The notes: a model not told the origin generated them from the sequence alone. A stretch of 64,000 nt of DNA from Oligoflexales bacterium (GCA_017985985.1 JAGNWK010000005.1:1-64000); one strand, 5' to 3'. Numbered from the stretch's first letter, positions 16,694 through 25,910 are shown. A program made the numbers and translations.

Positions 16694-18624
16694 TTACTTG
16701 CCGCTAGGGTCTCCGGCAGGGGCGGGTAGCGCTAAGCAAATCTGTTTTGCTTTCAAAGCCTGAACCTTCTCCCACACTGCGTTCAACTTCGAATCATACT
16801 CATCACCCGCCAGGCCAAATGCATTCGTGGATCCGAAATAGGCGAGGGTAGCTCCAGCCGCGGCGAGAATAACTCCTCCAGCTATGGCTCCTCCGATTCC
16901 AAGTCCCGCCCTCATCTTACCTTGTTCTATGCTTCTCAATCTTCCCTCGCTCTCAGCGATATTTTCTTTTTGCCCTCCTATATTTACAATTTCACTGGCG
17001 CGGCGATTCTGCAATGTTGTATTAAGCTCTCCCGATACCCCGTTTGCTTTCAGGTTATCCGTAAATTCCTCAAAATTCACATCTGCATTATTATACTTTT
17101 GTTTTAGTTCCTTATACCTTAGCTCTGCCTCCCCCTGAGCTATACTCTCAAGGTTTGCTGGACGAGTAACTCCTCCCTCAGCTGCAAACTTCGCTTCTAA
17201 GTCTGAATTGACTTGATTCCTCACTGCTGTTCGCAACCCCGACTCCAGTTTTTCCTCAAATTCACCATATTTTTTTCGATATTCTTCATCTTTTACTGCT
17301 ATACTCAACCTTGATTTACCAAGCCTTAGCTTCTCTTTAATTTCCACGCTCTGTTTCTGTAATCCGTGAGACCAATAAGCAATACCTCCTATTGCCCCAG
17401 CCGCAGCAGTTACTCCGAGGACCGCAATTACGATACCAGCAGTTCCTATAATACGGGAAAGGGAGACGGGTGCCGGTGAACCAACAGCCTTGGAGACAGC
17501 TGAGTTCGTTGAAACAGCTGAGCTGTTTGTCTGCCCTGAATATATTGAAACAGCTGAGCTGTTTGTCTGCCCTGAATATGGGGGAGGTAGTGTATCAGTA
17601 AAACCCAGACCTGCTGACTTCGTTTCCTCACCTGAACCTTCTGGTGTTGGATTAGGCTTCACAGATGAACTTTTAGAGACTTCTGCGAGAACAGCTGCAA
17701 AAGCTTCTCTATTCGTTTGAAGCAAGTCAGCCAGCGTCTCAGGTTCGTGACTAGCTACGTTCACAATCGCCTTCTTGACCTTATCCTCGTCCTTCAGGTC
17801 CTTATCCGCTAACGCCTTCAACTCGTCTATCTCGTCCTTCGTCACCTTAAGAACTGCCAACTGGTCTAGACTCAGTCGAATCATCTCAATTGCATAGCCG
17901 AGGTACTGCTGATCGAGCGCCTGGTTTGTTTGTATGCAATCTCTTATCTGATTGGGAATCGCGCTCCGCTGGCCTACCGTAAACGTACTGACCGGCCCAC
18001 AGAACTTAGGAACGCAGTCTTTATCCTCTTCATGTCCCTTTATGTAGCATTTATTGTGCATACAAAATTGCACGTTGACAGGACCGGCACAGCTGCCTGG
18101 TAAAAAAACTCTGCAGAGTCTGCATAAGGTGCAGCAATGGGAATACTGGCATCCGAAGAACCAGCACCTGTGCTAGCACCTGGAGCAGCTGCACAAGTCA
18201 GATTCAAAAATCCCCTAGGCCCTTCGTAGCCCGTCGTCGTGCTAGACCCAGTAGTCGTCTGGGTTTTTAACTGTCTTTCCATTTGAAAAATCTGGGGATA
18301 GGTAGAAGAAGGGGTGATCTTAAAGGTTAATGAGTCATTTGCCACAGCAAAAGACCAGTTGGTCTGCGTCCCTACCATGGTAGAACTGGATCGTAAATTC
18401 AAGAGGCTCTCAGGAACAAACGGAGCCCTGAAATCTCCATCCACCGCAGCCAGACTTAGAGAAGGCCCGGCAGTACTCATCTCACTAATTCTCTCCCCCC
18501 TCATGACCTTCTTTATCGCAGGTGGTTTGCATGCCCCTGTCAAGAGGACTAAACAAAAGAGCAAAAGACGACCAGTTCGGTGTTGAGCACCTACAATTGT
18601 AAACATGTTGGTTATAAACGACAT
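16694..18624 (-). CDS. two-helix lipoprotein (family member 2), frameshifted in a run of seven T
   Basis: Two overlapping frames (18624 to 18040, and 18073 to 16694) are parts of one gene. On the coding strand GAG is followed by seven T (plus-strand A-run 18102-18108). Adding one T joins the frames into about 643 residues, reading AEFFLPGSCAGPVNVQF across the junction and continuing into cysteine-rich sequence like that of the paralogues. The N-terminus has a lipobox ending LTGAC after a hydrophobic core. Then come a VDGDF motif as in the 44695 paralogue, NVASHEPETLADLLQT, a Ser/Thr-rich linker with a repeated YSGQTNSSAVS unit, one hydrophobic helix (near 17390-17460) and a second (near 16815-16900) followed by FGLAGDEYDSKLNAVWEKV. 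As sequenced it would make a 194-residue truncated lipoprotein. Sequencing error, phase variation and real decay are all possible. Confidence 0.75.
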
Positions 18625-18654
18625 GACTGGGGATCTCCTTATCTCCGTGTAAAT

Positions 18655-18735
18655 GCAAGATTGCTTCGTCGCCTACGGCTCCTCGCAATGCCGAAATCGG
18701 AATACTTAGACATGGAGTCGAGGGGTATCTGACAG
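18655..18735. repeat. family B half-hairpin plus family A fragment
   Basis: The sequence GATTGCTTCGTCGCCTACGG followed by CTCCTCGCAATG is one arm of repeat family B, next to a GAGTCGAGGGGTATC family A end. It fills most of the gap between the ankyrin/kinase-like gene's stop and the lipoprotein's start. Confidence 0.65.
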
Positions 18736-18742
18736 CCCCTGC

Positions 18743-20089
18743 CTACTCATAGCGCTGAAACAGTTCGAGAAGAGCTTTCTTACTTTCAGCTTGAATAGGG
18801 AGCATTTTCCCATTGTGGATGCGATCTTTGAGCCAGTTCCCAAAATTGATAGCATCCCTCTTATCGATATTAACCGAAGATCCAACGGCATAGTTTTTCA
18901 AAGCTCCCCACAGCGCAGTTTTTTTCTGCACAATAGTCGAAGGACAGTACTCCGACCAGACCCACATATGTTCTCTTTCGACATAGCAAGCGACCGTCGG
19001 ACCACCATCGATAAGTACCCATTTTTTTTCCACTTCATTAAAAATCAAATGGGTACTCTGCATGTTTTGTACAAACCCATCTCCATCTCTTATCATCTTC
19101 TTCAGAAGATTTTTAAGAGCCAGTCTCATCTGTTCTGCATCTTCTGATGGGGCAGAAAACAAGTAAGGAACATCGACACCACTCATCCAATGAGCCAACG
19201 TTTTTCCCTCCACATAATCTTTGATATGAAAGCTCTCGTAAAGTTTTACATCTAAATTATTATCAAACCAGGTCTTCCATTTCTTTATGAAAGCATAGGA
19301 TTCAAAATGAAAAGCTTTGGCTGGTTCTAAGATGTTTTTTTTATTATACAACTCAAGATCATAGAAAAACTTGGCTATCTTAATCTGTCCTGTCACATCC
19401 TTAACAAAATAAGAAACACTCTCTGGTCCAAAGCTAATTTTTTTGGGAAAGCCTAAAGCGTCATATAAAAAGTGATAGTCATGACGCCCTATCATCTTTG
19501 AAAGAACTCGTCTGGACTTCATCAAATAAGCTAGAGTCCTACGATCTCCAGCCCGTACATAGTCGAACACCGTTTTTTGATTTTTAAGATTCTTCCTGTC
19601 CAGGGACACACCAAAATCGGATAGTATTTTCAACGCGGACAGCTGCGACCCAGACACAGCATACATAGCAGCGGTCATACCTGTTTCTTGGTGAACATGC
19701 TCAAGACTAGCACCCGCGTTGAGAATCCTACTTAAAAGCTCTCCATCGAGCAGCCCGGAATGAATAGCTAAGATAAGAGCGGTATCCCCTCGTTTCGACT
19801 CAAGATCCGTTCGAGCTCCCTTTTGAAGTAAGAACTTAGCAAAATCAATATGCTTATTTCTCAGACTCACAAAAAGGGGAGTACACCCCTCCTCATCTTT
19901 GTACTGATCTTGGTGGGTAAAAAACTCTTCAGGCAGAAGATGGACGCTTTCTAAGTCCCCCTTCCACACAGCTTGCCATAACCGATCTGAAAAATGCCGA
20001 GGATGACTGAAGCAAGGACTTGAGAAAAGTATGGCGATCCAGAGAGCTGCTAGGAGCCTCTGGATAAACTTAGATTTAGATAGGCTCAC
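18743..20089 (-). CDS. exported ankyrin-repeat protein with kinase-like C-terminal domain
   Basis: A 448-residue protein. GTG 20089 is preferred, with AGGGAG eight bases upstream, giving a clear signal peptide (IQRLLAALWIAILFSSPCFS). Residues about 35-190 hold four or five ankyrin repeats (GCTPLFVSLRNKHIDFAKFLL, GDTALILAIHSG, GMTAAMYAVSG). The C-terminal 240 residues resemble a protein or small-molecule kinase: a strand with IKIAKFF as lysine candidate, a hinge-like FHIKDYVEGKTLAHW, and THLIFNEVEKKWVLIDGGP where kinases have the catalytic loop Asn and DFG. The catalytic HRD is not conserved, so it could be a pseudokinase. An exported ankyrin-kinase protein would suit an effector acting outside the cell. 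The kinase call is inference from motif order. It follows the glycosyltransferase gene by 16 bases. Confidence 0.65.
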   Translation of the reverse strand: MSLSKSKFIQRLLAALWIAILFSSPCFSHPRHFSDRLWQAVWKGDLESVHLLPEEFFTHQDQYKDEEGCTPLFVSLRNKHIDFAKFLLQKGARTDLESKRGDTALILAIHSGLLDGELLSRILNAGASLEHVHQETGMTAAMYAVSGSQLSALKILSDFGVSLDRKNLKNQKTVFDYVRAGDRRTLAYLMKSRRVLSKMIGRHDYHFLYDALGFPKKISFGPESVSYFVKDVTGQIKIAKFFYDLELYNKKNILEPAKAFHFESYAFIKKWKTWFDNNLDVKLYESFHIKDYVEGKTLAHWMSGVDVPYLFSAPSEDAEQMRLALKNLLKKMIRDGDGFVQNMQSTHLIFNEVEKKWVLIDGGPTVACYVEREHMWVWSEYCPSTIVQKKTALWGALKNYAVGSSVNIDKRDAINFGNWLKDRIHNGKMLPIQAESKKALLELFQRYE

Positions 20090-20105
20090 TCGGGGTACTC
20101 CCTTG

Positions 20106-22094
20106 TTAAAAAGACTCACGATCGGCCTCCAATGCTATATTCCGATAAAGAAAAATCAGTTTATCGATCGAGCCATTTTTTGCAAGCCAGTCGAAGTTTT
20201 TTGCCCTTCTCATAAGTTCTGCTCGATGCACACTGAACTCCGTAGGAAACTCTTTCGCCAGTCGAAAAGCCTGGTCGATCGCCCAGTAGAAATCCTCCGA
20301 GTCCCTAACCGCAAAGTTAAACCCATTAAAAAATTTTTTGGGGTCATCCTCATCCAAATCTGTAGAGATGATTGAGTCCTGCAAGCCACCTATTTTTGAT
20401 GCTATACTGAAAGCACCGAAGCAGAAGAGTTCGATAGGAACCAAGCCACAAGACTCTTCATAAGAAGGGACCAGCGAGAAGTCTGTAGCGGCTCGCACCA
20501 GTAAACCAAGACGGTCTTTCTTCTGACTCTCCCAAGAGTCAAGAAGAATGAGTTTCCCTAAGAACTCACCTTCGGCTTTTTCTTTTAAATCATGTATAAA
20601 TTCTGTAGCCTGTAAACTTTTGGTGTACTCTCCTAGAATCGCGACAGCCCCCCCTTGGGAGATAATTTTTTTGGTAGCGCCCGACAAGAGATCTATACCT
20701 TTCTCATCAGAGAAGCGACCCACAAAGGTAAAGAGAACAGAGTTAGGACTGCTCAAATATCCCAATTTATGCAGGTATAATTTGATAGATTGCTTACCGC
20801 GTCCTATGTTCTCCTCGGAAAAACGAAAATCCTCCTGATTCTTACCGAGCAAAAGACCTTCTTTGCTCGGGTCCCAATGATTCGTATTGATACCATTAAA
20901 AATCGCATGCAGCTTTTTCTGCCGCTGCGCCTCCCGAAAGGAGGAACTCAGCCCAAAATGCTCAGCATACTCATCCGACAGCCCCTGCTGCAAAACACCT
21001 TGTGAGACAGTCAAGATATGGTCGACATGATCCATAATCTGGGGAGTAAGGTTTTCCCATTCATCGTCACTGCCAAGTCCCGTCTCCTCTAACAGATTCT
21101 TCTTAACCCAACCTTGATCAAAGCTGAGACTGTGCATGTGAAAGATCGTCTTAGGACGTGCGAAAGGCTGCTGCCGACCACCACGCAGGCTGGTGTAGTA
21201 GTCCAAGTAAAGAACAGTTGCCGCTGTATGATAACTATGAAGATGAAGAATATCAAACGCAGCCACATCTCCTTCATGTCTATACTGACTGATAAAAGAC
21301 GCTAGAGCTGTGTCAAAATAAAACCAACGTTCTATGGGCTGGTAATGGGTAGACTCCGAGTAGAGCTTTGTCGGTCCAGAGATATCAAAAATATCCTCAA
21401 ATCCCAGACCTGGACTTATCAGAAAAAGTGGGACACCTAAGGTTTCTTCCTGAGAGGAAACTTTTAAGATAGAACTTTCCACCCATTTTTTTCTAAAAAG
21501 ATGACGAACCGTCATCACCTTGGAAACTGTATTACCCTCAAATCTCAAAAAACTAAAAGCAGGAAGAATAAGACTAGCTTCGATAGCCCTGCCCTCTCCT
21601 CCCTCCACAAGATTTGCCTCATGTTCATGAAGAGCAGGTAGCAAAGTTTTGGTAACGGATCCAATGCCTCCAACAGAAGCCTGATGAAACTCAAGAGCAG
21701 CATGCAGAACTCGAATAGGCTTTCCTGGTGCAGAAGTTCGGATCGGTGAAATTTCGTGGGAAAAAGACACGTAGAGTAGGTGGTAAAGATTCGCCAAAGC
21801 GGCAGTAAAAACCAGCGGGAATAGGAGACTGAAACGCTTCAAGACAGGGGAACGCAGTCGGGGAGAAGGTGATTTCCAAAGAGGAAGAAGGTCGGCTGGA
21901 GCCTCCAGCCCTGAAATCCGCGACTTAGCCTCCACACCAAAGCTCGTAGGGCTAGTAGGGCTTGAGTGCTGCATTCTCCAGAAAGAAGATCTCATATGGA
22001 TGGAACGACTGGAAACCGCCGCCTGCAAGTCCTGCCCCCCTGCGACACAGCTGACAAACCAAGCGTAGAACAGGATAAAGTTCAATTTCGGCAT
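20106..22094 (-). CDS. membrane-tethered GT5-like glycosyltransferase (starch/glycogen synthase type)
   Basis: A 662-residue GT-B enzyme. ATG 22094 has GGAG eight bases upstream. Residues 1-25 form a signal or anchor helix and a second helix lies near 110-135 (FSLLFPLVFTAALANLYHL), so the catalytic part should face the cytoplasm. The N-terminal Rossmann domain has a VGGIGSVTKTLLPALHEH loop, equivalent to the KVGGLADV loop of glycogen synthases, and DILHLHSYHTAATVLYL. The C-terminal domain has FNGINTNHWDPSKEG, FTFVGRFSDEKGIDLL and PSYEESCGLVPIELFCFG, which match GT5. Glycogen synthases normally lack membrane helices, so this is probably a specialised glucan or surface-glycan enzyme. The sugar donor is not predictable. 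It is transcribed with the ankyrin/kinase-like gene. Confidence 0.85.
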   Translation of the reverse strand: MPKLNFILFYAWFVSCVAGGQDLQAAVSSRSIHMRSSFWRMQHSSPTSPTSFGVEAKSRISGLEAPADLLPLWKSPSPRLRSPVLKRFSLLFPLVFTAALANLYHLLYVSFSHEISPIRTSAPGKPIRVLHAALEFHQASVGGIGSVTKTLLPALHEHEANLVEGGEGRAIEASLILPAFSFLRFEGNTVSKVMTVRHLFRKKWVESSILKVSSQEETLGVPLFLISPGLGFEDIFDISGPTKLYSESTHYQPIERWFYFDTALASFISQYRHEGDVAAFDILHLHSYHTAATVLYLDYYTSLRGGRQQPFARPKTIFHMHSLSFDQGWVKKNLLEETGLGSDDEWENLTPQIMDHVDHILTVSQGVLQQGLSDEYAEHFGLSSSFREAQRQKKLHAIFNGINTNHWDPSKEGLLLGKNQEDFRFSEENIGRGKQSIKLYLHKLGYLSSPNSVLFTFVGRFSDEKGIDLLSGATKKIISQGGAVAILGEYTKSLQATEFIHDLKEKAEGEFLGKLILLDSWESQKKDRLGLLVRAATDFSLVPSYEESCGLVPIELFCFGAFSIASKIGGLQDSIISTDLDEDDPKKFFNGFNFAVRDSEDFYWAIDQAFRLAKEFPTEFSVHRAELMRRAKNFDWLAKNGSIDKLIFLYRNIALEADRESF

Positions 22095-22230
22095 AAATGC
22101 CACTCCAGCGAGGTATTTAGATCAGTAGGGTATTTAGAATAAATATTATAAATAACCTTTAAAGTCAAAATGTTAGTCGTTTTTACATTTTCTAGCCCGA
22201 CACAGCCCTAGGGCATCATGATCTATGCAG

Positions 22231-22260
22231 TTGACTTTGCCGCCACTTAGAAGGTATTCA
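22231..22260 (+). promoter_or_regulatory. weak candidate promoter for rpmF-fabD
   Basis: TTGACT (22231-22236) and TATTCA (22255-22260) are 18 bases apart, 37 bases before rpmF. The -10 hexamer is poor, so this is only a candidate. The divergent glycosyltransferase gene shares this 202-base gap. Confidence 0.3.
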
Positions 22261-22296
22261 AGCAGTTTACGCCATGTTTAAAGGGAGTTCGATCCT

Positions 22297-22527
22297 ATGC
22301 CAGTTCCTAAGCACCGTACATCCGCCTCGAAAAGAGATATGAGGCGTTCACACCACGCTCTAAAAGCGCCAGCTCTTTCTTTCTGCCCTGCTTGCATGGA
22401 AGCAAAGAAGCCTCACTGCGTTTGCTCGGCTTGTGGCCAGTACCGAGGACGTCAAGTCTTCACACCGAGATCCAAAAATAGCTCTGCCGACCAAGATTTC
22501 CAAAATAATAGCTCAACAGAGACATAA
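22297..22527 (+). CDS. rpmF: 50S ribosomal protein L32
   Basis: Large-subunit protein of 76 residues. It starts MPVPKHRTSASKRDMRRSHH, the family signature, followed by a zinc-ribbon pattern CPACMEAKKPHCVCSAC with four cysteines. The C-terminal 20 residues (SKNSSADQDFQNNSSTET) are a longer polar tail than usual. It lies two bases before fabD. In many bacteria rpmF precedes plsX-fabH-fabD; plsX and fabH are missing here. Confidence 0.97.
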   Translation: MPVPKHRTSASKRDMRRSHHALKAPALSFCPACMEAKKPHCVCSACGQYRGRQVFTPRSKNSSADQDFQNNSSTET

Positions 22528-22529
22528 AT

Positions 22530-23477
22530 ATGAGAACCACGCTGGCGATGTTTCCAGGGCAGGGTTCACAAAGTATTGGGATGGCGAAAGAGGTTCTCGA
22601 ACAGTTCCCATCCATGAGCCGTACCTTTGAAGAAGTAGAAGACAGCACTCATCTGAAAATTCGAAAACTGTGTCATGAAGGTCCTGAAGAGGAGCTAAGA
22701 CTGACAGCTCATCAGCAGCCGTGTATCTTGGCGGTAAGCGTCGCTATTTGGCGTGTTCTAAAAAAAGAGGCGGGTTTTTCCCCGTCTTTTTTTATGGGGC
22801 ATTCCCTGGGAGAGTACAGCGCTCTCGTCGCTGCAGAACGGCTCTCTCTTACGGACGCTGCTACCCTCGTCTACGCTCGTGGACAGGCTATGCAGGAAGC
22901 TGTTCCTCCAGGGCTTGGAGCCATGGCTGCTGTACTCCGCTATGAAGAGGACAAGCTCATAGCTTTGTGCTCAAAAATATCTTCTGAGTTAGAGCAAGTT
23001 GTCGAAGTCGTCAATTTCAACAGCCCTAAGCAAAGAATCATCTCAGGTCACAAGGAAGCGGTTGAGAGCGTCTGTGCCACCCTATCCGGAGAAAGAGTTC
23101 AGAGCGTCATGTTGCCTGTAAGCGCTCCATTCCACTCCTCTCTCATGAGGCCTGCTCGCGAAAAGATGCGGCCTCTTATTGAACAGACAAAATTTGTCAA
23201 CAGCGCTCATCCAATCATCGCCAACATAACAGGCGAGCTCGCCGATCCTTACGAGCCCTCCTACTTGGTCAGACAGATCGATAGCCCTGTTCTGTGGACC
23301 AAGTGTACCGAAACAGCTCTCGCCCAACAGGTCCAGACGCTGGTCGAAGTGGGTCCCGGCAGTGTTCTCTATGGACTCGCTAAGAGATGGATTCCCAAAG
23401 AGTGTGACGTCAAACATAGTGCCGACCTCCGTGAGACTATTGCCTTCTTGAGCGAAAGCTCCTCCGCGCGTGAGTGA
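22530..23477 (+). CDS. fabD: malonyl-CoA:ACP transacylase
   Basis: Moves malonyl from CoA to acyl carrier protein, supplying fatty-acid elongation. The 315-residue protein has MFPGQGSQSIGM at the start, the QPCILAVSVAIW strand, nucleophile motif GHSLGEYSALVAA with the catalytic Ser, NFNSPKQRIISG, and PVSAPFHSSLM with the catalytic His. Length is typical. Only two bases separate it from rpmF, so the two are co-transcribed. A MITE-like element begins 14 bases after the stop and separates it from yidD. Confidence 0.97.
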   Translation: MRTTLAMFPGQGSQSIGMAKEVLEQFPSMSRTFEEVEDSTHLKIRKLCHEGPEEELRLTAHQQPCILAVSVAIWRVLKKEAGFSPSFFMGHSLGEYSALVAAERLSLTDAATLVYARGQAMQEAVPPGLGAMAAVLRYEEDKLIALCSKISSELEQVVEVVNFNSPKQRIISGHKEAVESVCATLSGERVQSVMLPVSAPFHSSLMRPAREKMRPLIEQTKFVNSAHPIIANITGELADPYEPSYLVRQIDSPVLWTKCTETALAQQVQTLVEVGPGSVLYGLAKRWIPKECDVKHSADLRETIAFLSESSSARE

Positions 23478-23491
23478 ATCGATGTTACATA

Positions 23492-23926
23492 TGAGATCCC
23501 CTGACCGCCAATTTCATTCGGTTAGGCAGAATTGCTAAATCGTCTGCTCTTTTTTAACTCGACACCTCTCGACGGAGCCTGCCCTGAGCGAAGTCGAATG
23601 GGCTCGAGGTATGACGGGGCTTTAATAAGTTGGGAGAACGTCAGCTCTGTCTAAATATTCATGGCAGACCTCGTCATTGCGAGCGCAGCGAAGCGATCTC
23701 CATGTTAAAGACAAGATTGCTTCGTCGCCTAAAGCTCCTCGTAATGACGAAATATGGCAGACCTCGTCATTGCGAGCGCAGCGAAGCAATCTCCATGTTA
23801 AAGACAAGATTGCTTCGTCGCCTAAAGCTCCTCGCAATGACGAAATCATAATAATGAGACAGCTTGGAGCGAAGTCGAGGGGTATCGAACCTTAACCGAA
23901 TGACATTGGCGGTCAGGGAATCTCAT
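23492..23926. mobile_element. 435-bp MITE-like element between fabD and yidD
   Basis: The ends are inverted repeats of about 34 bases: ATGAGAT then YCCCTGACCGCCAAT then KTCATTCGGTTA, differing at a few positions. Inside are family A modules (near 23565-23620 and 23865-23885) and two copies of the family B hairpin (about 23672-23730 and 23766-23845), in a direct tandem of about 94 bases. No transposase is encoded. The right end overlaps the yidD start codon, whose ATG at 23925 comes from the repeat's own CTCATGCG. It fills the whole gene-free gap. Confidence 0.8.
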
Positions 23927-24140
23927 GCGTAAAATCAATGAATCTTTCATCTGTCTTATTAGGGCCTATCAGAGATTCCTTTCCCCTCTGATCGGGCCTC
24001 GCTGTCGCTTTTATCCGACCTGTTCCGAGTACGCCCTCATTTGCTTTAAGCAATACAGTCTTTTCTGTGCTATGAGGAAGGTTCTCTGGAGACTAGTCAA
24101 ATGTAACCCCTTACACCCTGGTGGAGTGGACGAGCCGTGA
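23925..24140 (+). CDS. yidD: YidD-family membrane insertion efficiency factor
   Basis: A 71-residue protein that helps YidC-dependent insertion at the inner membrane. It has the family motif order AYQRFLSPLIGPRCRFYPTCSEYA, then RKVLWRLVKCNPLHPGGVDEP. Its end overlaps yidC by four bases (GTGA), so translation is probably coupled. The start codon and the bases in front of it belong to the inverted end of a MITE-like element, so its ribosome site (a GGGAAT stretch) was supplied by the repeat. rpmH and rnpA, the usual neighbours, are absent here. Confidence 0.96.
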   Translation: MRKINESFICLIRAYQRFLSPLIGPRCRFYPTCSEYALICFKQYSLFCAMRKVLWRLVKCNPLHPGGVDEP

Positions 24141-25780
24141 ATCTTGATAGACAAACCATTTCGTTGATCATTGTTTCTTTCTTAGCCTTCATAGGTTACG
24201 AATATTATCTCAATCAGAAGTACCCCAACAGATATCAAAAACAAGCTCAGCACAGCGCTAGCACAAGCTCCCCCAACACAACCCAGGCCGAAGCTGTCCT
24301 AGCCCAGTCCCCTAACCAATTAGCTGGGCCTTCTCCACTTGAGGAGAAAAAAAGCTATAAGCAACTAAGCTCGGCCGAACTACGTTTAGAAAACGATCTC
24401 GTTTCCTATGTTTTTAACCAAAAAAATGCAGCTATCGAGCAACTACTTCTTAAAAAATTCCATGCTAGTGACTCTAAAGAACCCCTTGACCTTCTCTCCT
24501 CATACCCGCTGTATATTCAGACGCTGAGCTCTGACCCGGGAACTTCCGTGAAACCTTATGAAGGTGGCTTTGAAGCCAATCGTACGGAAAAGGCGCTGAC
24601 GTTTACTCGCGAAGAAGGCCCGTGGAAGTTAAGTCAGTCTATATCGCTGGACGAAGGCTACGGGGCACAAATTCTCTTTACTTGGCAAAATATAAGTTCA
24701 GAGCCTAGAGAGCTGCTTGCTGGGCTTCTTATGGAGGAGTTTGTTCCTCGGGCAGAATCTCACAAAGGACCTTGGTTCATCCCAGGAAATCCAAGCCCTC
24801 ACAATGCGTTACTGCTATCCCTCTCCGGCAAAATGGAACGACACGATGCAGAAGAATTATGCAAAGACCCTAGCAAGAAGAATGTCGCTGCCGGGCACAA
24901 CTTCGATCTCGATTTCATAGGTTTTGATAAGCCCTACTTCCTGGCTGCTCTTCTTCCTGAAAGCAAGAAAGGCTCCCTAAAAGTGCTAAAAACTGGCCAA
25001 AAAGAAGATGCTTGCCAATTCTCCTTCATCAGAACCCATGAGCAAGGCATGGTGCAACCAGGAGAACTCATTGTTGCCACTTACAAAGCTTGGTTTGGAC
25101 CTAAGTCGACAGAATATTTCGGCACCTTTGACCCTCGTTTGGACGAGACTCTGGACCTCGGCTTCTTTGGAGCCATCTCTCATCCCCTCATGGCTATCCT
25201 TAGATTCATCTTCAGCTGGGTACAGAATTGGGGCATAGCCATTATTCTGCTCACCGCCCTGCTCAAACTTGCTTTCTACCCCCTAACACGCCAGGCGGCT
25301 GTTTCCATGCACAAGATGAAACAGTTCCAACCAGAGATCAATCGCATCAAGGAGAAGTTCAAGGACGACACTCGCATGCAGCAGCAGGAAATGATGCGTT
25401 TTATGTCCCTACACAAGATCAACCCCATGAAAGGCTGTCTGCCCATATTGCCGCAGATCCCTGTGTTCTTTGCCTTCTATAGAGTCTTATCCAGCTCCAT
25501 AGAATTGAGGCAGGCCCCCTTCTACGGCTGGATCACAGACCTGTCCCATGCTGACCCTTACTTTGTGACCCCTCTTCTTCTGGGTGTGACCATGTTCCTG
25601 CAGCAAAAACTCACCCCGACGACTGGCATGGATAAGACCCAGGAGCGTATAATGATGATGTTGCCTATTCTTTTTACAGGGATGATGCTCACCCTCCCCG
25701 CCGGGATGGTTCTCTATATGCTCACAAATACCCTCATCTCAATAGGCCAACAACGCTGGTTGAATAAGCGTTTAGCTTAG
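24137..25780 (+). CDS. yidC: membrane protein insertase YidC
   Basis: A 547-residue Oxa1-superfamily insertase. It has an N-terminal helix (residues 8-25, ISLIIVSFLAFIGYEYYL), a large periplasmic beta domain to about residue 345, then the five-helix core starting near ISHPLMAILRFIFSWVQNWG. The family's cytoplasmic coil (MKQFQPEINRIKEKFKDD) and KINPMKGCLPILPQIPVFFAFY are present. The start is GTG, overlapping yidD. The conserved core arginine should be the one in ALLKLAFYPLTRQAA. Part of the yidD-yidC-jag-mnmE unit. Confidence 0.97.
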   Translation: MNLDRQTISLIIVSFLAFIGYEYYLNQKYPNRYQKQAQHSASTSSPNTTQAEAVLAQSPNQLAGPSPLEEKKSYKQLSSAELRLENDLVSYVFNQKNAAIEQLLLKKFHASDSKEPLDLLSSYPLYIQTLSSDPGTSVKPYEGGFEANRTEKALTFTREEGPWKLSQSISLDEGYGAQILFTWQNISSEPRELLAGLLMEEFVPRAESHKGPWFIPGNPSPHNALLLSLSGKMERHDAEELCKDPSKKNVAAGHNFDLDFIGFDKPYFLAALLPESKKGSLKVLKTGQKEDACQFSFIRTHEQGMVQPGELIVATYKAWFGPKSTEYFGTFDPRLDETLDLGFFGAISHPLMAILRFIFSWVQNWGIAIILLTALLKLAFYPLTRQAAVSMHKMKQFQPEINRIKEKFKDDTRMQQQEMMRFMSLHKINPMKGCLPILPQIPVFFAFYRVLSSSIELRQAPFYGWITDLSHADPYFVTPLLLGVTMFLQQKLTPTTGMDKTQERIMMMLPILFTGMMLTLPAGMVLYMLTNTLISIGQQRWLNKRLA

Positions 25781-25910
25781 ACTCTCGCGCGCCACCATAC
25801 GCGCTGCCATAAAGGCAAGGACGCAGATGACGTGTTACTCGAGAACGTACAGTTTTGGGAAATAAGCCATCTGCTGGAAATCGACAATTAGACAAGAAGG
25901 AGCTGTCAGA

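Noticed and set aside
16694-18073. Separate 459-residue gene beginning at 18073
   Set aside because: It lacks a signal peptide and ribosome site, and its sequence continues the upstream lipoprotein after correction of one base in the T-run.
23622-23895. Short frames on both strands between fabD and yidD
   Set aside because: They are translations of the family B hairpins within the MITE-like element, with palindromic sequence open in several frames.
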